In this document: piece after piece, positions 23,573 through 33,003 of the stretch | Layout of the letters: each line of letters opens with the position of its first letter | Position numbering within the stretch: the stretch's first letter is position 1 | Source of the DNA: Candidatus Eiseniibacteriota bacterium | Lineage (GTDB): Bacteria > Orphanbacterota > Orphanbacteria > Orphanbacterales > Orphanbacteraceae | DNA length: 64,000 nt | Direction: 5' to 3' | Assembly (NCBI GenBank): GCA_029262235.1 | Contig: JAJCZU010000008.1 | Coordinates: 259,621-323,620, forward strand | The notes under the pieces: model-generated | Seen by the model: the letters and a program-made list of their open reading frames with translations, nothing else | What the model was told of the DNA's origin: nothing | The model's database searches: none | Made by a program: the position numbers and the translations under genes

Positions 23573-25114
23573 ATGATGCGACGTCTCTTCCTGCCAAAGG
23601 CATGGACCATGATGCACGACTCGAACGGTACGGTCGATTTCCCCGTCGCGGGCGGACCGCCCCCTCTCACGACACGCGTCATGCGCGCGCTTCTCGTCGC
23701 GGGAATCCTGGCAGCCGAAGGCGTGATCCTGCTCGCGCTCGGGTTTCAGGGCCCCCTGTCAGCCGGTCTGATTCTCGGCGGCATCTTTTTCGTCGTACTC
23801 GCGCTGGCAACACCTGCCGTGGCGTGGCTTGCGATCGTGGCCGCCGTTCCCTTCTCGATCGAAATTCTGCTGCCCGGAGTCGGGGCCGCGTTTCAGGCGC
23901 CCACCGAGCCGATGATCCTGATGCTCGTGCCGCTATGGGGCATCGGACTCATGCAGGGCGCCGCGAGAAAATGGCCGCCCCGCAACTTCGTAATCGCCCT
24001 TCTCGGCATCACGATCGTGCCGTACCTCACCTGCGTCTATACCGCCAAACCCGCTGAAACGTTCAAGGTCGCGTCGAACCTCGTGATGTATGCCGCGTTC
24101 GGCATCTTCCTCGGCTGCTCCGCATTGAAAAATGTGCGCGACCTGAAGAAGTTCGCGGCGGCGTTCGCGATCCCGGCCGCGCTCGCAAGCATCTACTATC
24201 TCTTCAACCTCTCGCGCACGAGCCTTTACATTCACGACGTGAATGCCGCCGGCCGGCCGATTTTCAACGAGCACGGCACATTCGCGGCCTATCTCTGCTT
24301 CGCGTTTCCGATGGCCGTGATCTGCGTTCTCTGGTCCGAACGGCGGGGCGGACGCCTCTGGTACGGGCTCACGGCCGGGCTGATCTTCGCCGGCATCGTC
24401 TTCTCGCTGACGCGCGCCGCCTGGCTCGGGTTCCTCGGCATGGCCGGGGTCGTCACGATCTACTTCCTCTCGCATTCGCGGAACGCGCGGGCATGGGGCG
24501 CCGGCGCACTCGTCGGCGTCGCGCTCGTAGCCGCCCTGATCGCGGCCGCGCCCGAGTCACCGATTGCCGTGCACGTTCTTTCGATCGCGGACACGAAGAG
24601 CAATGTGTCGAACCTGGAGCGCTTCAACCGGTGGATGGCCGCCATCGACATGTTCGTGGATCGCCCGCTCGGCGGTGTCGGTTACGGCGCGTACAAATAC
24701 AACTTCGGGGACTACCAGCGCATCGGCCTTTCCACGACCGAGTCGGGCCCCGGTGCGGGAGCGCACAGTCTCTACCTGAGTATTCTTGCCGAAACCGGAC
24801 TCGCCGGGGCAGCAGTGAACATCGCGTTTGCCGTGACATTGTTTCTGCTCGTAAAAGCCACGCTGAAGAGGGCGAGCCGGATGGGAGAACACGGGCGCCG
24901 GCTCGAACAGATGACCCTCGCGCTCGGCGCGGGCGTGGTTGCGTTCGCCATTCACGGCATATTCAACTATTACCATTCCACTGATAAAGTAAATGTGCCG
25001 TTCTGGACGTTCGTCGGGGCGCTCGTCGTGTGCGCCGAACTGACACGCGCGCCGGAACGAGGCTCCGCGGATGCCGGAGAAGGCTCCGAAAGCTCCGGGC
25101 GCCATGCTTCGTAA
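23573..25114 (+). CDS. wzy: O-antigen polymerase/ligase family membrane protein
   Basis: 513 residues with about 11 hydrophobic segments. The large periplasmic loop has the Wzy_C signature: RFNRWMAAIDMFVDRPLGGVG, YGAYKYNF, and GAHSLYLSILAETGLAG, where the H of AHS is characteristic. It is either the polymerase of the repeat unit or the ligase attaching polymer to lipid A core or another carrier. Two adjacent ATGs (23573, 23576) and a later one at 23609 are possible starts. It overlaps the following wzx gene by 44 nt. Confidence 0.82.
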   Translation: MMRRLFLPKAWTMMHDSNGTVDFPVAGGPPPLTTRVMRALLVAGILAAEGVILLALGFQGPLSAGLILGGIFFVVLALATPAVAWLAIVAAVPFSIEILLPGVGAAFQAPTEPMILMLVPLWGIGLMQGAARKWPPRNFVIALLGITIVPYLTCVYTAKPAETFKVASNLVMYAAFGIFLGCSALKNVRDLKKFAAAFAIPAALASIYYLFNLSRTSLYIHDVNAAGRPIFNEHGTFAAYLCFAFPMAVICVLWSERRGGRLWYGLTAGLIFAGIVFSLTRAAWLGFLGMAGVVTIYFLSHSRNARAWGAGALVGVALVAALIAAAPESPIAVHVLSIADTKSNVSNLERFNRWMAAIDMFVDRPLGGVGYGAYKYNFGDYQRIGLSTTESGPGAGAHSLYLSILAETGLAGAAVNIAFAVTLFLLVKATLKRASRMGEHGRRLEQMTLALGAGVVAFAIHGIFNYYHSTDKVNVPFWTFVGALVVCAELTRAPERGSADAGEGSESSGRHAS

Positions 25115-26537
25115 GGTCCTCTTCAACTCGGGGATGCTGTTCACGGGGCAGCTGGTCGTGAAGATCCTGGGCCTTGTCTGGATCGCGATCATCGCGCGGC
25201 ACCTGGGCGACGCCGGATTCGGGTACCTCTCCTACGCGCTCTCGCTCGCAGGCCTCTTCGGCGTTCTCGTGGAATTCGGTTTTTCGTACGTGCTCACGCG
25301 GGCCGTGGCGCGCAGCCCGGGTGACACGGCGGCCTACGTTTCGAATATCCTCGGCATGCGGCTCGCGCTGACATGCGTTTCCGTTCCGCTCACGCTGGCG
25401 GCATCGCTCTACACGGGCGCCACGACGAGCACGCTGCTTCCGATTCTGATCGCCGCGCTCGCCACCGCGGTTGCGGGAATCGGCGCGACGTCGACTTCCG
25501 TCTTCTTCGGCAGAGAGCGGATGGAGTACCCGTCCGTCATCATGGTCGGAAGCAAAGTCGTGTCGATCCTGATCGGGCTGCTCGTGGTGCGCATGGGCGG
25601 CGGCATCGCCTGGATCGCGCTGCTGTTTCTGCTGGAACCACTACTCAACCTCGTCATTTCGATTCCGATCCTTTCGCGCGAGTTCGGGGTGCGGTTCGTC
25701 CCGGTGCTGCGGCGATCTTCGGGCATGCCGCTCTTTCGTGAAGCGCTCCCTTTCGTTCTTACGATGGCTCTCGGCATGATCTACTTTCGGATCGACGTCG
25801 TGATGCTCTCCGCGATGCAGGGCGCGCAGGCCGTGGGGTGGTACAGCGCGGGCTATCGTCTGCTGGAAGGGCTCGTGTATCTGCCGGGCGCGTTCATCAA
25901 CACGCTGTTTCCGGTGATGGCGCGGCTCAAGTCGTCGTCCGACGCGAAGCTCGCGCCCGCCGTTTCCCGCGCGTGGGAGTTCATGGCCGCGCTGGCGCTT
26001 CCTGCGGCGCTCACGCTGATCATTCTGAGCGACGGCATCGTGGCCGTTCTCTTCGGCGATCAGTTCACGGAAACGGTGCCGGTTCTGCGGCTCATCGGGG
26101 CCGCGCTCTTCTTCGTATTCGTGAACAATCTGCTTGGCACGATGCTGGGCGCGATCGACAGACAGATGGCGCATTTCTACGCCTCGCTTGGGGGCGTTTT
26201 AGTGAACGTGCTGCTGAACCTGTGGTGGATTCCGAAGTACGCGCACGTGGGCGCGGCCAGAGCGACGCTGCTCACGCAGGGACTGGTCTTCGCGCTCCTC
26301 TCCTTTCTCGTGTTCCGCTATCTCGGCGCGCGCCCGGGCGGTCTGCGGCTGCTGAAACTCGCCGCGTGCGGTATCCTGATGACCGTCGTTCTTCTCGCGA
26401 CCAGGAGCCTGCCGCTTGGCGTCGCGCTCGCTTCCGGCGGCGCCACGTATATTGCCGCGCTCTTCCTCGTGAACGCGCTCACTCCCGAAGAGAAAGCACT
26501 CGTCGGAAGCGCGATCGGCATGCGGCGCAGCAGCTGA
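25071..26537 (+). CDS. wzx: Polysaccharide flippase (Wzx/MATE-like)
   Basis: 488 residues with about 14 TM helices and a typical start to TM1 (FNSGMLFTGQLVVKILGLVW, then RHLGDAGFGYLSYALS). Members flip undecaprenyl-linked oligosaccharide repeat units across the inner membrane. GAGG lies 8 nt before ATG 25071; ATG 25104 is an alternative that would still overlap the previous gene. Confidence 0.87.
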   Translation: MPEKAPKAPGAMLRKVLFNSGMLFTGQLVVKILGLVWIAIIARHLGDAGFGYLSYALSLAGLFGVLVEFGFSYVLTRAVARSPGDTAAYVSNILGMRLALTCVSVPLTLAASLYTGATTSTLLPILIAALATAVAGIGATSTSVFFGRERMEYPSVIMVGSKVVSILIGLLVVRMGGGIAWIALLFLLEPLLNLVISIPILSREFGVRFVPVLRRSSGMPLFREALPFVLTMALGMIYFRIDVVMLSAMQGAQAVGWYSAGYRLLEGLVYLPGAFINTLFPVMARLKSSSDAKLAPAVSRAWEFMAALALPAALTLIILSDGIVAVLFGDQFTETVPVLRLIGAALFFVFVNNLLGTMLGAIDRQMAHFYASLGGVLVNVLLNLWWIPKYAHVGAARATLLTQGLVFALLSFLVFRYLGARPGGLRLLKLAACGILMTVVLLATRSLPLGVALASGGATYIAALFLVNALTPEEKALVGSAIGMRRSS

Positions 26538-26594
26538 AGCGCGCCCCCCGGTAAGAAGCGCGGGCTCTTGCTCCGAGACGGAAAGGAATGGCCC

Positions 26595-27776
26595 TTGCGG
26601 GTTCTTGTCATCGACCACACGGGCGGGATTGAAGTATTTCGCGAGAAGTACCGGCTGCTCGCGGCCGCGCCGGACATGGATCTCACGCTGTTCGCGCCCG
26701 TATCATGGATCGAAAACGGTCGCGAAGTACGTTGCGACACGAACGCCGACGGCTATCGAATCCGCACGGGACGCGCGAGTTTCCGCGGGTACGAGAATCG
26801 CGGCTTCTTCTACACCGGCCTTGCCGCCACGATCCGCGAAGCGCGCCCGCACGTGATTCATCTTCTCGAAGAGCCGTACAGTCTGATCGCCCTTCAGAGC
26901 GTGATGCTCGCGCGGATCTTCTGCCCCGACGCGCGCATCGTCTTCTATACATTCGACAACCTGCAAACCGGATTTCGCTATCCGTACCGGCCGTCCTGGT
27001 TCTACGGGCTGGTGCAGCGTCATGTGCAGCGGCACGCGGACATGGGAACGGCCAGCTGTATCGATGCGGGGAATGTTCTGCGATCGCGCGCATTCGACAA
27101 GCCGATTCGCTTTACTCCCCTTGCCGTCGACGAGAAGCGATATCGTAGGAAGGACGTGGCGCAGAAACGCGCCGATCAGGGGCTCGGGGCGTTCGTGATC
27201 GGTTTTGTCGGACGCATGCTGCCGGCGAAGGGAATCGCGGTGCTGCTCGACGCGCTGCTGCGGCTCGAAGGCGACTGGTCGTGTGTTTTTCTCGGCTCCG
27301 GGAGCGAGGCGGACACGATTCGAAAGTTTACGGCAGAGCACGACCTTGCGGACAGGATTCGGATCGTGCCGGGTGTGCCGCACGCCGAAGTTCCCGACTA
27401 CATCAATCTCATGGACGTGCTGGTCGTTCCTTCGCAGACCACGCACAAATGGAAAGAACAGTTCGGCCGTGTGCTGATCGAGGCGATGGCATGTTCGGTG
27501 CCCGTGATCGGTTCCGACAGCGGCGCCATACCGGAAGTCGTCGGTGACGCGGGCGTCATCTTTCCCGAGCGTGATTCGGAAGAGCTGGCCCGCATTCTCA
27601 TTGCACTGCAGGGCGACCCGAAACGGCGCGAAGCGATGGGCGACGCGGGCAGGGCGCGCGTGCTGCAATACTTTACATGGAAACGGGTCGCCGAATCGTA
27701 CCGCTCGATCTACGACGATCTCATGAGCGGCGCACCCGTTTCCGAAAGGGCTCCTGCATGGAGTATCTCTTCCTGA
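26595..27776 (+). CDS. Group 1 (GT4-like) glycosyltransferase
   Basis: 393 residues, GT-B fold. The donor-binding half carries FVIGFVGRMLPAKGIAVLLDAL, VPGVPHAEVPDYINLMDVLVVPS, and the EX7E-type segment EQFGRVLIEAMACSVPVIGSDSG with a nucleotide-sugar contact E. TTG 26595 is chosen as start because AAGGA precedes it by 8 nt; the frame extends 27 nt further. The glycosylation step is unknown. Confidence 0.83.
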   Translation: MRVLVIDHTGGIEVFREKYRLLAAAPDMDLTLFAPVSWIENGREVRCDTNADGYRIRTGRASFRGYENRGFFYTGLAATIREARPHVIHLLEEPYSLIALQSVMLARIFCPDARIVFYTFDNLQTGFRYPYRPSWFYGLVQRHVQRHADMGTASCIDAGNVLRSRAFDKPIRFTPLAVDEKRYRRKDVAQKRADQGLGAFVIGFVGRMLPAKGIAVLLDALLRLEGDWSCVFLGSGSEADTIRKFTAEHDLADRIRIVPGVPHAEVPDYINLMDVLVVPSQTTHKWKEQFGRVLIEAMACSVPVIGSDSGAIPEVVGDAGVIFPERDSEELARILIALQGDPKRREAMGDAGRARVLQYFTWKRVAESYRSIYDDLMSGAPVSERAPAWSISS

Positions 27777-28918
27777 CAGTTTCCGCGCTCGTGAGCCTCT
27801 GGGTGAACGGAATCGGATTGCTTCGCCGCGCTCCGGTGACGAACATCCTCGTCTTCAAGCTCGATCATCTCGGCGACATCGTGACGGCAACGCCGGCCTT
27901 CGACTATCTGCGCCGCACCCATCCGGGCGCGCATATCACCGTGGTGGTCGGTTCGTGGGTGGCGCCGATTCTGAAGGGGCATCCGGCGATCGACGAGCTG
28001 ATCGAGTACGACAGTCCCGTTTTCGACCGGGGCGACCGATCGAAGGGCAAGCCGCCGCTGCAATCCGTGCTTCCGAAGCGCCGGTACGATCTCGTGATCG
28101 GTCTGCGGGACGACCGGGCCTCGCTTCGCCTGTCGCTCACTGTCGGCGCGACGCGGCGGCGCGACAGGGGAACGATTCGGCTTCTTGCGAAGCTGCCCGG
28201 GTTCGGACGTGGAAAATCCGCCGCTTCGCCGGCCGGCGGGATGCATGAAGTGGAAACGAACCTCCGCATCGCGGGCGCGGGCGCCGACGCGGATCCCGCA
28301 GGTGAAAACGCGGTTCCCTCGCTGACGGTCCGCGAGGAGGATCGGGAGTGGGTGAAGCGGGAGCTTGCGGGCGCGCGCACGAACGGGCGCAGGTATGTGG
28401 TACTGCACCCGGGCGCGTTCTCCCCCCTGCGGCTCTGGCCCGCGGAACGGTTCGCGGCCGTGGCGCGACAGATCCGCGCGGATGGTCGCTTCGACGTCAT
28501 CGTGACGGGGAGCGCGGCGGAAGCCCCCCTCGCGAAATCGATCGCGGAAATGGCGGGAGCGGGCGTCCATTCGCTGGCGGGCGAGACTTCACTCACGCGC
28601 GTCATCGCCGTGATCGCAGGAGCGCAGGCGATGGTCTCGCTCGACACGGGAGTCATGCACATTGCCACCGCGGTCGGCACACCGGTCGTCGCGCTCGTCG
28701 GTCCCGAGAATCCTGCGCGTTTCGGCCCCTACGGTCCGGGTCACGTCGTGATCTATCACGCACTTTCCTGTTCCCCGTGCGATCAGGTTCACTGTGTCCG
28801 CGCTTCGAACGAGTGCATGGAGCTGATCACGGTCGCGCAGGTGAATCAGGCACTCACGCGCGTTCTCCCTCCCGCTCCACCGTCAGGCCCGGCTGTTGAT
28901 CGAGCCGCGGACCGCTGA
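27758..28918 (+). CDS. Heptosyltransferase-like glycosyltransferase (GT9)
   Basis: 386 residues of the ADP-heptose:LPS heptosyltransferase family: VFKLDHLGDIVTATPAFDYLR at the start, YVVLHPGAFSPLRLWPAERF in the middle, and the donor site MVSLDTGVMHIATAVGTPVVALVGPENPARFGPYG (in part). A C-terminal Cys-rich segment (SCSPCDQVHCVRASNECM) is typical. ATG 27758 has GAAAGGG 7 nt upstream and overlaps the previous gene by 19 nt. It suggests LPS-core-like or related heptose-containing glycans. Confidence 0.87.
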   Translation: MEYLFLTVSALVSLWVNGIGLLRRAPVTNILVFKLDHLGDIVTATPAFDYLRRTHPGAHITVVVGSWVAPILKGHPAIDELIEYDSPVFDRGDRSKGKPPLQSVLPKRRYDLVIGLRDDRASLRLSLTVGATRRRDRGTIRLLAKLPGFGRGKSAASPAGGMHEVETNLRIAGAGADADPAGENAVPSLTVREEDREWVKRELAGARTNGRRYVVLHPGAFSPLRLWPAERFAAVARQIRADGRFDVIVTGSAAEAPLAKSIAEMAGAGVHSLAGETSLTRVIAVIAGAQAMVSLDTGVMHIATAVGTPVVALVGPENPARFGPYGPGHVVIYHALSCSPCDQVHCVRASNECMELITVAQVNQALTRVLPPAPPSGPAVDRAADR

Positions 28919-28930
28919 TAGGGTACTTTG

Positions 28931-30130
28931 ATGAAGGTGCTCTTCCTCACGTCCCGCCTGCCGTTCCCTCCGCACCGCGGGGACCGCGTGCGCACGTTTC
29001 ACTTCTTGAAAACGCTCGCCCGCGACCATGAAGTTCACCTGATCTCGTTCATTCAGTCCGACGAGGAACGGGCTCTTCTGCCTCAGCTCGAACGATTCTG
29101 CAAAGTCGAAACCGTACTGCTCAAACGCCGTGACTCGTGGTGCAACATGATCCGGAACGCGGCTTCCCCGCTGCCGTTCCAACTGCTTTACTACCGGTCC
29201 GGCGCGATGCGCGATCTCGTGGCGCGCCGCGCGGCCGCGACGAAATTCGATCTCGTGTACACGCACCTGTTTCGCATGGTTCCGTACGCGCCCGAGCCGA
29301 CCGGAGCCGTCCGCGTGCTCGACCTCACCGACTGCATCTCCCGTGAACTTTCCGCTTCGCTCGCGTACAGAAACCCGCTCTTGCGACCGCCGCTTCGCAT
29401 GGAGGCGGACAAGATCCGGCGTTACGAAGCCGACGCCGCAAACCGTTTCGATGAAGTCTGGACGATCTCGGAAGCGGACGGGCGCGACATTGCGGAGCGC
29501 GCGCCGAACGCCCCGCTCGTTGCCGTGCCGAACGGTGTCGAGCCCGCGCTTTTCGACTGTACGCCCCGGCGCAACGGGACACGCCTCGGATTCCTCGGGA
29601 ACTTCAGCGTGCCTCATAATATCGACGCGGCAGGATTCCTGGCCCTCGAGATCATGCCGCTCGTTCGGGAAGCCGTTCCCGGCGCCGAGCTCGAACTGAT
29701 CGGCCACGGCGTCGGCGATGAAGTCATGCGGCTCCACGGCACGAACGGCACCATCGTGTCAGGTCCGGTCGAACGACTGGAAGACGGGTTCGCGAATCTC
29801 ACGGTGTTCGCCTCTCCGCTCCGTTTCTCAGCCGGCATTCAGAACAAGATCATCGAGGCGATGGCGGCCGGCGTTCCCGTCGTGACGACCTCTCTCGGCA
29901 ACCGCGGGCTCGGGGCCGCGCTCGACGACGAGATCGTCGTGCGGGACGGCGCCGGCGTATTCGCGGAAGCAGTTGTCGCGCTTCTCGGAGACCCGGCCCG
30001 CGCCGAGCGCATCGGCGAGAACGGCAGGGCGTTCGTGCGAGAGCGCTTCTCGTGGGAGATCGTGGCACAGCGTGTCGCGGCACTCGGCACCGCCGGAACC
30101 GCCTCCGCGGCAGTTTCGCCGGGCGCCTGA
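28931..30130 (+). CDS. Glycosyltransferase of the TIGR03087-like sugar transferase family (paralogue 1)
   Basis: 399 residues beginning MKVLFLTSRLPFPPHRGDR, a GT-B enzyme. The C-terminal half has VAVPNGVEPALFD, LGFLGNFSVPHNIDAAGF and FSAGIQNKIIEAMAAGVPVV. It resembles the sugar transferases associated with exopolysaccharide/PEP-CTERM loci. A close paralogue lies at 33004-34203 and a more distant one at 31778-33001. It starts 12 nt after the heptosyltransferase-like gene and is probably in the same operon. Confidence 0.83.
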   Translation: MKVLFLTSRLPFPPHRGDRVRTFHFLKTLARDHEVHLISFIQSDEERALLPQLERFCKVETVLLKRRDSWCNMIRNAASPLPFQLLYYRSGAMRDLVARRAAATKFDLVYTHLFRMVPYAPEPTGAVRVLDLTDCISRELSASLAYRNPLLRPPLRMEADKIRRYEADAANRFDEVWTISEADGRDIAERAPNAPLVAVPNGVEPALFDCTPRRNGTRLGFLGNFSVPHNIDAAGFLALEIMPLVREAVPGAELELIGHGVGDEVMRLHGTNGTIVSGPVERLEDGFANLTVFASPLRFSAGIQNKIIEAMAAGVPVVTTSLGNRGLGAALDDEIVVRDGAGVFAEAVVALLGDPARAERIGENGRAFVRERFSWEIVAQRVAALGTAGTASAAVSPGA

Positions 30131-30221
30131 GGGTTCGGCGCGGACTTCCCCTCGACGGGAAAACGGTGTTCTGGGATAATCCGCTTCTCATACGATTCGC
30201 AATTTTCCCGAGGTGGTATTC

Positions 30222-31793
30222 ATGGTTCCGATCGAGAGGTCATTGTTCCGCGCCCTCATCATGCCTTTGCTCGCCCTGCTGGTGTTCCCGCTGACTCCGG
30301 CGATGGCCCAGAACAGCCCGACCGACGTCTCCACGTTCCTGATCACCGAGGGCCCCGTCGACGAAACGGTCTACGAGGTCGGCCCGGGCGACGGTTTCAC
30401 GATCACGATTCTCGGCCAGGCGCAGCAGTCGTGGAGAGTGCCGGTCACGCCCGAGGGAACCGTGATCGTGCCCCCCGCCGGCGCGATTCCGGTCGCGGAA
30501 ATGACGCTGCGCGAGGCGAAAAAGCGCGTCAAGACCGCTCTTGCGAACTACTACCGGAACGTAGAAGTGCAGGTCACGCTCACGGAGCTTCGCCGATTCG
30601 AAATCCATGTGCTCGGCCAGGTCGAGAACCCGGGCACCTACATCGTGACCGCGGTCACGCGCGTTTCATCGGCCGTCGAACTGGCGGGTGGGTTTCTGGA
30701 GCCGGGATCACGGCGTCGGATCATGATCCGCGGCAGAGAAGGCGACACGGATTACGCCGACGTGCTTCGCTTCGAAATGCTCGGGGAGCGCGAAGGGAAT
30801 CCGTTCGTCACCGACGGCGACCTCGTTTACGTCCCTGTAAAGCTCAAAGAGGCCTCGATCTACGGTCAGGTGGCCCTTCCCGGCCGGTACGAGATCGTCG
30901 AGGGAGAAACGCTCGAAGACTTCATTCGTATCGCGGGCAGCTTTACCGACAACGCGGTGCTCGACAGCGTCGAAGTGCAGCGCTTTCGACCGGACGACCC
31001 GTCACGCACATCGCGTTTCTTCGTCAACTTCCGCGAGAACGCACCGGCGGCCGAGGCCACCGAATATCGCATTCAATCGGGCGACGAAGTCTTCGTGCGC
31101 AGCATTCCGCAGTGGCATCTGCACCGCGGCGTGCAGGTGGGCGGCGAAGTCCGCTTCCCCGGTGTGTACGTAATCGACGAGGGCACGGAGCACCTCAGCG
31201 ATCTCATCGTACGCGCGGGCGGGTTTACGGAAGACGCCGATCTGTTCGAGGCCACAGTCACCCGGAGCTCGTTCCGGAGCGAGGCGCTTGACCGCGAGTT
31301 CGAACGGCTTCGGACCGTACCCGTTGCCGACATGACCGATGACGAATACGCGTACTTCAAAATGCGCTCCCGCGAGAAGAAGGAAGACGTTGTCGTTGAT
31401 TTCGTTTCGCTGTTTCAGGAAAAGAACGAGACGAAGGACATCCTGCTGCGGCGCGGGGACGTTATCAGCATTCCGCAGGTATCGAGAACCGTCACGCTGA
31501 GCGGCCAGGTCGTGAACCCGGGCAAGCTCCCGTTCGAAGAGGGCGAAAGCTACCGATTCTATGTCGAAAGGGCGGGCGGTTACGCGCGACGCGCTGCAAA
31601 GGGAGACGTTCGGATCATCAAGGGGTCCACAGGGATCTGGTTCGACAAGGGGAAGACAAAACTCGAGCCGGGCGACACGATCTGGATCCCCGAAAAGCCC
31701 GATCGCGATTACTGGGCACTCTTCAAGGACTTCATGACGGTGGCCGCGCAGGTCGCCACGGTTTATCTCGTGGTCGATCAGGCGTCCAAGTAG
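30222..31793 (+). CDS. wza: Wza-like polysaccharide export protein with several SLBB domains
   Basis: 523 residues with a signal peptide ending PAMAQ. A Poly_export domain follows (YEVGPGDGFTITILGQAQQS, VIVPPAGAIPVAEMTLREAKK), then SLBB repeats (FEIHVLGQVENPGTYIVT; ASIYGQVALPGRYEIVEGE; VQVGGEVRFPGVYVIDEG; VTLSGQVVNPGKLPFEEGE). It is longer than E. coli Wza (about 380) because of extra SLBB units and has no lipobox cysteine. A hydrophobic helix close to the C-terminus (FMTVAAQVATVYLVV) may be an inner-membrane or outer-pore helix. ATG 30222 has GAGG 8 nt upstream. It overlaps the convergent glycosyltransferase by 16 nt. Confidence 0.88.
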   Translation: MVPIERSLFRALIMPLLALLVFPLTPAMAQNSPTDVSTFLITEGPVDETVYEVGPGDGFTITILGQAQQSWRVPVTPEGTVIVPPAGAIPVAEMTLREAKKRVKTALANYYRNVEVQVTLTELRRFEIHVLGQVENPGTYIVTAVTRVSSAVELAGGFLEPGSRRRIMIRGREGDTDYADVLRFEMLGEREGNPFVTDGDLVYVPVKLKEASIYGQVALPGRYEIVEGETLEDFIRIAGSFTDNAVLDSVEVQRFRPDDPSRTSRFFVNFRENAPAAEATEYRIQSGDEVFVRSIPQWHLHRGVQVGGEVRFPGVYVIDEGTEHLSDLIVRAGGFTEDADLFEATVTRSSFRSEALDREFERLRTVPVADMTDDEYAYFKMRSREKKEDVVVDFVSLFQEKNETKDILLRRGDVISIPQVSRTVTLSGQVVNPGKLPFEEGESYRFYVERAGGYARRAAKGDVRIIKGSTGIWFDKGKTKLEPGDTIWIPEKPDRDYWALFKDFMTVAAQVATVYLVVDQASK

Positions 31794-33001
31794 TCCGCGG
31801 CGCCCCCCGCAAGTTGCGCGACGATCGAGTCGAGCCTGTCCAGAATCGCATTCCAGCCGAATTCCGTTTCCGCAAGAAGGCGCCCCGCACCTGCGATTCG
31901 CCGCGCACGGCTCCGGTCACGCAGAAGCTCCGCCGTATCCCGCGCTATCGTGCGGGCGTCGTCGCCGATAAGCGCGTTCGTGCCGTGAACGAGCGGGATC
32001 CCTTCCCCACCGAGTGACGTCGTCACGACAGGGCGTTCGTTCGCGAGCGCTTCGAGAATCTTGAGCCTGACACCGCTTCCGATTCTGAGCGGCACGACGC
32101 AGACCACCGCCTCACGTATGGCGCGACCGGCATGGGGCACGCGGCCAAGCAGACGCACGCCCGGCACCTCGCGCAGACGCTCCAGCTTCCCCGCCGAATC
32201 GTTGCCCGCAAGATGCAGCACCGCTTCCGGCACCTCTTTGCGAATCAGCGGAAGGATCTCGTCCCCAAGCCAGAACGCGGCATCACGGTTCGGCTCCCAT
32301 GCGTAGTCTCCCAGAAAAAGCACCACCGGATCGTCCGGCGGGGGCGCGATGGTCTCGCCGGGAAACACGTCGGCGCCTGGCGGCAGCGTGGCGATTTCTG
32401 CATCGGGAGCGAGTTTCAGCAAGTGCGCGCGGTCCTCTTCCGAGAGGGCGATCGTCATGTCGGCGCCCCTCAGCGCGGCCGCTTCCGCCCTGCGAATTCG
32501 CGCGAGTTCCACGCGCCCGGCGATCCGCGCGGGCGCACCCTGCCGCTGCAGGTATCGCTCGAACAGAACGCTTTCCGCGTTGTGATCGACGAGCAGTACC
32601 GGCATGCGCGGCGCCGCTTCTTCGAGTACCGGGAGCAGATGCGCGGTAAAGAGAGTGTCGAGAATGGCAACGTCGAAAGTTTCGCGCGCGAGAAGCTCGC
32701 GGCATGCCTTGCGAGTTTCCGGAAGCGAATGGCGTGTAACGCGAAGCGAGTCGCCTGTCGCGGCGAAACGCATCGCAAGCGCGGCGCTCGAGACACGCGC
32801 GCACGAAACGGGAATCACGCGAACCGGGCCGGGCATCTTTTCGAGCGCGGCGGCGTCGCCGCTCCGCCGCACGGGCGCGAGGAAAGTGATGTGGTGGCCG
32901 CGTGCGGCGAGACCGGTGATGTGATGAAACGGGACGAGTTTTCCGCCGGAATCCGGTGGAAGTGGAATGAACGGGGTCGTGTGAAGGATGCGGAGTGGCA
33001 C
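31778..33001 (-). CDS. Glycosyltransferase group 1 (GT4-like)
   Basis: 407 residues, GT-B fold: LRILHTTPFIPLPPDSGGKL at the N-terminus, VVLFLGDYAWEPNRDAAFWL in the middle, and VVPLRIGSGVRLKILEALANERPVV near the C-terminus. GTG 33001 begins 2 nt after the stop of the upstream glycosyltransferase, so the pair is an operon and this start is well supported by position. The frame remains open far upstream inside that gene, but that part is low-complexity basic sequence and not coding. Confidence 0.82.
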   Translation of the reverse strand: MPLRILHTTPFIPLPPDSGGKLVPFHHITGLAARGHHITFLAPVRRSGDAAALEKMPGPVRVIPVSCARVSSAALAMRFAATGDSLRVTRHSLPETRKACRELLARETFDVAILDTLFTAHLLPVLEEAAPRMPVLLVDHNAESVLFERYLQRQGAPARIAGRVELARIRRAEAAALRGADMTIALSEEDRAHLLKLAPDAEIATLPPGADVFPGETIAPPPDDPVVLFLGDYAWEPNRDAAFWLGDEILPLIRKEVPEAVLHLAGNDSAGKLERLREVPGVRLLGRVPHAGRAIREAVVCVVPLRIGSGVRLKILEALANERPVVTTSLGGEGIPLVHGTNALIGDDARTIARDTAELLRDRSRARRIAGAGRLLAETEFGWNAILDRLDSIVAQLAGGAADYLDA

Positions 33002-33003
33002 CG